A stretch of 64,000 nucleotides of DNA from the NCBI GenBank assembly GCA_024699855.1, contig JAMPIQ010000002.1, forward strand, positions 4,712,001 to 4,776,000, read 5' to 3'. This DNA comes from Aphelenchoides besseyi. Its lineage: Eukaryota; Nematoda; Chromadorea; Rhabditida; Aphelenchoididae. How positions within the stretch are numbered: position 1 is the stretch's first letter; every line of letters begins with the position of its first letter. The position numbers were made by a program, and so were the translations under genes. The notes beneath the pieces are model-generated. The model was not told the DNA's origin. It did not search any database and saw only the letters and a list, made by a program, of their open reading frames with translations. Below, piece after piece: positions 62,038-64,000 of this stretch.

Positions 62038-62480
62038 CTACATTTCTTTCAAATAAAATTGTTGTAACCTGTTGGTATTGTCCGATTCGTACGTCGTGTT
62101 TTGTTGGTTGTCATCTAAATTACGTAATTCGTTGTTAGCTGCCTCGTGTTCTACATCGTCTAACAACACGTCCATTAGCAACTCATCAAACAGATCCGTC
62201 TCGAGCTCTTCGTCATTAAAGGAATTGTCATCGAGTACACATCCGCTGGCATCGTGAAGCTGAAAGTTGAATCGGATTGTGCGAGCAAGTAGTAACTTAC
62301 AATAACCGTTGAGTTGAACCACCGGTATTGCTGTCTTCGAACATTTTTTGGAACTTTTTGACAAGCCAAATTTGTGGTTTTCGTCGCAAACTCTTTATTG
62401 TACCGCCGCGGCGACACTTTGTCAAAGTTACCGTTTGTCGGCCCATTGTAGCAGTAGCATAAAGAAGCTCGGATATTACG
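62038..62480 (-). CDS. Acidic-tailed protein, 5' end uncertain
   Basis: Two exons are supported. One at about 62480-62302 reads RASLCYCYNGPTNGNFDKVS ... QQYRWFNSTVI. It joins in phase 0 across a 41-nt intron to an acidic exon (LHDASGCVLDDNSFNDEELE ... LLMDVLLDDVEHEAANNE ... FYLKEM). No ATG is found in frame in the first exon, so coding may begin further right, possibly behind a TTCTCAG acceptor at about 62514. Family unknown. It converges on neprilysin with about 80 bp between stops. Confidence 0.4.
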
Positions 62481-62489
62481 CAATTTAAG

Positions 62490-63400
62490 GTAAGTTTGAT
62501 TTCTGTTCTTTTGCTGAGAAGTTCAGCTCTACAGAAACACCAAATGGCGATATGAGAGTTTACGATAAGGGGAAAGTAGTTCTAGAGACCACCATATTCA
62601 AAGTTTGTTCGATTTGTGCAATTTAGTTGATAAATTCAACTTCACACAAGCACTCTCTTGGGGTGTACTGTTCTCAAATAAAGAACAGCCATTCACGAAG
62701 ACCTCACACATCTTAGTAGGTGTGGTTGCATCATATTAACTGATGAAGGCAAAATCCCCGGAGTCACTTACTGATGATTTGAAACTTTCTATCAGAAGAG
62801 AAGCGTTCTCGCGACAAATCGCAACTTCCGTTTTACCTTAAGGTTTGTTTTGAGTTTTACTATTCATTAATTGGTGATAGAGTCACCGCGAAACAGTAAT
62901 CTGTGGTTTGAGCGCTTTGTTCACAAAGAAAACACCTCGCGGTCCTCATAGCTAGAGGTCAGGTTTAAGTGATATCAATCAGTATTTAATGGTCTTTAGA
63001 TCTCCCAGAAACCATCATTTCTAGTCTGAGTGCTATCCTCGAAGATTACGCCCTTCGAGGTGAGTTTTGATCTCTGTTCTTTATTCTAACATATTCGAAC
63101 TTTCAGAATCTCTCAGCTCTTATTCAAGCGCTTTAGATATAAGTGTTCTTAATCACCCATGGCTTGATTTTTTCAACCATGGCTTGGAAACTTGGACAAT
63201 GCGCCAGAGTGATCCTCGAAGAGTAGGCCTTCGAAAAAAGTTTGGGTTTTTCAACCATGGCTTGGAAACTTGGACAATGCGCCAGAGTGATCCTCGAAGA
63301 GTAGGCCTTCGAGGTGAGTTTGATTCTTGCTTTTTATTCTAACATATTCGAACTTTCAGAACCACTCAGCTTTTGAGTACAAGTTCCATTCACCCATGGC
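62490..63400. repeat. Degenerate tandem repeat array, unit about 250 bp
   Basis: A segment of about 70 bp (CTTCGAGGTGAGTTTTGATC ... ATTCTAACATATTCGAACTTTCAGAA) occurs at about 63055 and 63310, 254 bp apart, with more decayed relatives near 62490 and possibly 62840. A shorter unit (TTTTTCAACCATGGCTTGGA then AACTTGGACAATGCG) occurs at about 63170, 63247 and 63408. The repeated core looks like an intron (GGTGAGTTT ... TTTCAG). Confidence 0.75.
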
Positions 63401-63407
63401 TTGATTT

Positions 63408-63870
63408 TTTCAACCATGGCTTGGAAACTTGGACAATGCGCAAAAGTGAACGAACCAAATTGACAACACCACAACGAGCAATGCAACGAAGACTTCTTGG
63501 GATTCAATTGCGAGACGAAGTTCGAAGTGTGGAAATCCGAGCAAAACACAATTCAAAGACGCGGTGGAAAACGCACTGCAACATAAGTTTAGATTGGCTG
63601 ATCATGTTGCAAGACGAACGGACAACCGATGGACAACTAGAAGCACATTCTGGAATCCTTGGGGTCGCAAACGATTAATTGGAAGACCGGCTGATCGATG
63701 GCGTAAAGACATGGAAAGAACGTTGGGCACTAACTGGAATCGAATCGCTCAGGACCGCAGCGAATGGAAAGAGCGGTCGAAGTATTCGCATCATCACATC
63801 AATTAATCATCTTTCTTTTTGTTTACATTTTATTGTTGATTTGATGATTGGAACGAATAAATCTTTGTGT
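63408..63870 (+). mobile_element. 3' end of an RTE-type non-LTR retrotransposon, frameshifted
   Basis: The sequence encodes the very C-terminus of an RTE/CR1-like ORF2 (HGLETWTMRKSERTKL, RAMQRRLLGIQLRDEVRSVE, then FRLADHVARRTDNRWTTRST, FWNPWGRKRLIGRPADRWRK and LGTNWNRIAQDRSEWKERSK). The reverse transcriptase and endonuclease are missing, so the copy is 5'-truncated. The two halves are in different frames, with a one-base slip near 63545-63550. A stop at 63804-63806 and AATAAA near 63857 mark the 3' end. No long poly(A) or simple-repeat tail is visible. Confidence 0.8.
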
Positions 63871-64000
63871 TTTGTGTATATTGCAAGTTGCTTTCTTTAG
63901 CCTTCTGTTCAGAACTTTTTATTTCGACTTTTCATCGTCAACAATCGGGAATCAGCACGCAAGACGAATCCTTATTGCATTTACCGTGTTTTTACACTGG

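Overview
This is eukaryotic DNA, almost certainly from a nematode. Genes are dense and lie on both strands. They are cut by many very short introns, mostly about 38-50 nt, with GTAAGT-like donors and TTTCAG, TTTTAG or AAG acceptors. Three genes encode the nematode ground-like domain, and the calmodulin relative is of the nematode CAL-1 type. I cannot name the species; intron style and gene content only exclude bacteria and most other animals. Coordinates given for multi-exon genes are the outer ends of the coding region. Exons were joined by eye from reading frame and family conservation.

Layout, left to right. 0-8.5 kb: a secreted nematode protein (-), an ALS2/ALS2CL-type Rab5 GEF (+), an unrecognised cysteine-rich secreted protein (+) and the RING subunit RBX1 (+). 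10-15 kb: SNAP-25 (+), with two candidate first exons and two candidate last exons, converges on the AKT kinase (-). 15.7-20 kb: a classical tyrosine phosphatase (+), a small multi-pass membrane protein (-) and an unrecognised 200-residue protein (-). That last gene sits 143 bp downstream of the ribosome-biogenesis GTPase BMS1 (-, 20-24 kb), an operon-like arrangement. 24-27.3 kb: MAX/MXL-1 bHLH-zipper (+) and ZNF277 zinc-finger protein (-) converge. 27.3-33 kb is mostly non-coding with one small membrane protein. 33-35.4 kb: a Frizzled Wnt receptor (+). 35.8-40 kb: three unrecognised minus-strand genes. 40-43.5 kb: three ground-like domain genes, two of them a tandem pair. 44.9-48.6 kb: PP4R3/SMEK (-), divergent from CHMP5 of ESCRT-III (+). 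50.5-56.3 kb: RSU1 (+), then CAL-1 (+) with micro-exons and a GC-AG intron. 56.5-57.2 kb: a 650-bp foldback repeat. 57.6-62.5 kb: a small membrane protein (-), an M13 neprilysin (+) and an acidic protein (-). 62.5-63.9 kb: degenerate tandem repeats running into the 3' end of a frameshifted RTE-type non-LTR retrotransposon.

Several genes belong to connected animal pathways (AKT and PP4R3/SMK-1 in insulin-like signalling, Frizzled in Wnt, ALS2-type GEF and CHMP5 in endosomes, SNAP-25 in secretion), but nothing in the layout says they are co-regulated. I found no CRISPR, rRNA or convincing tRNA genes. The most interesting signals are in gene structure: alternative ends of SNAP-25, 9-10 nt exons, GC-AG introns, many AAG acceptors, the BMS1 operon candidate and the foldback element.
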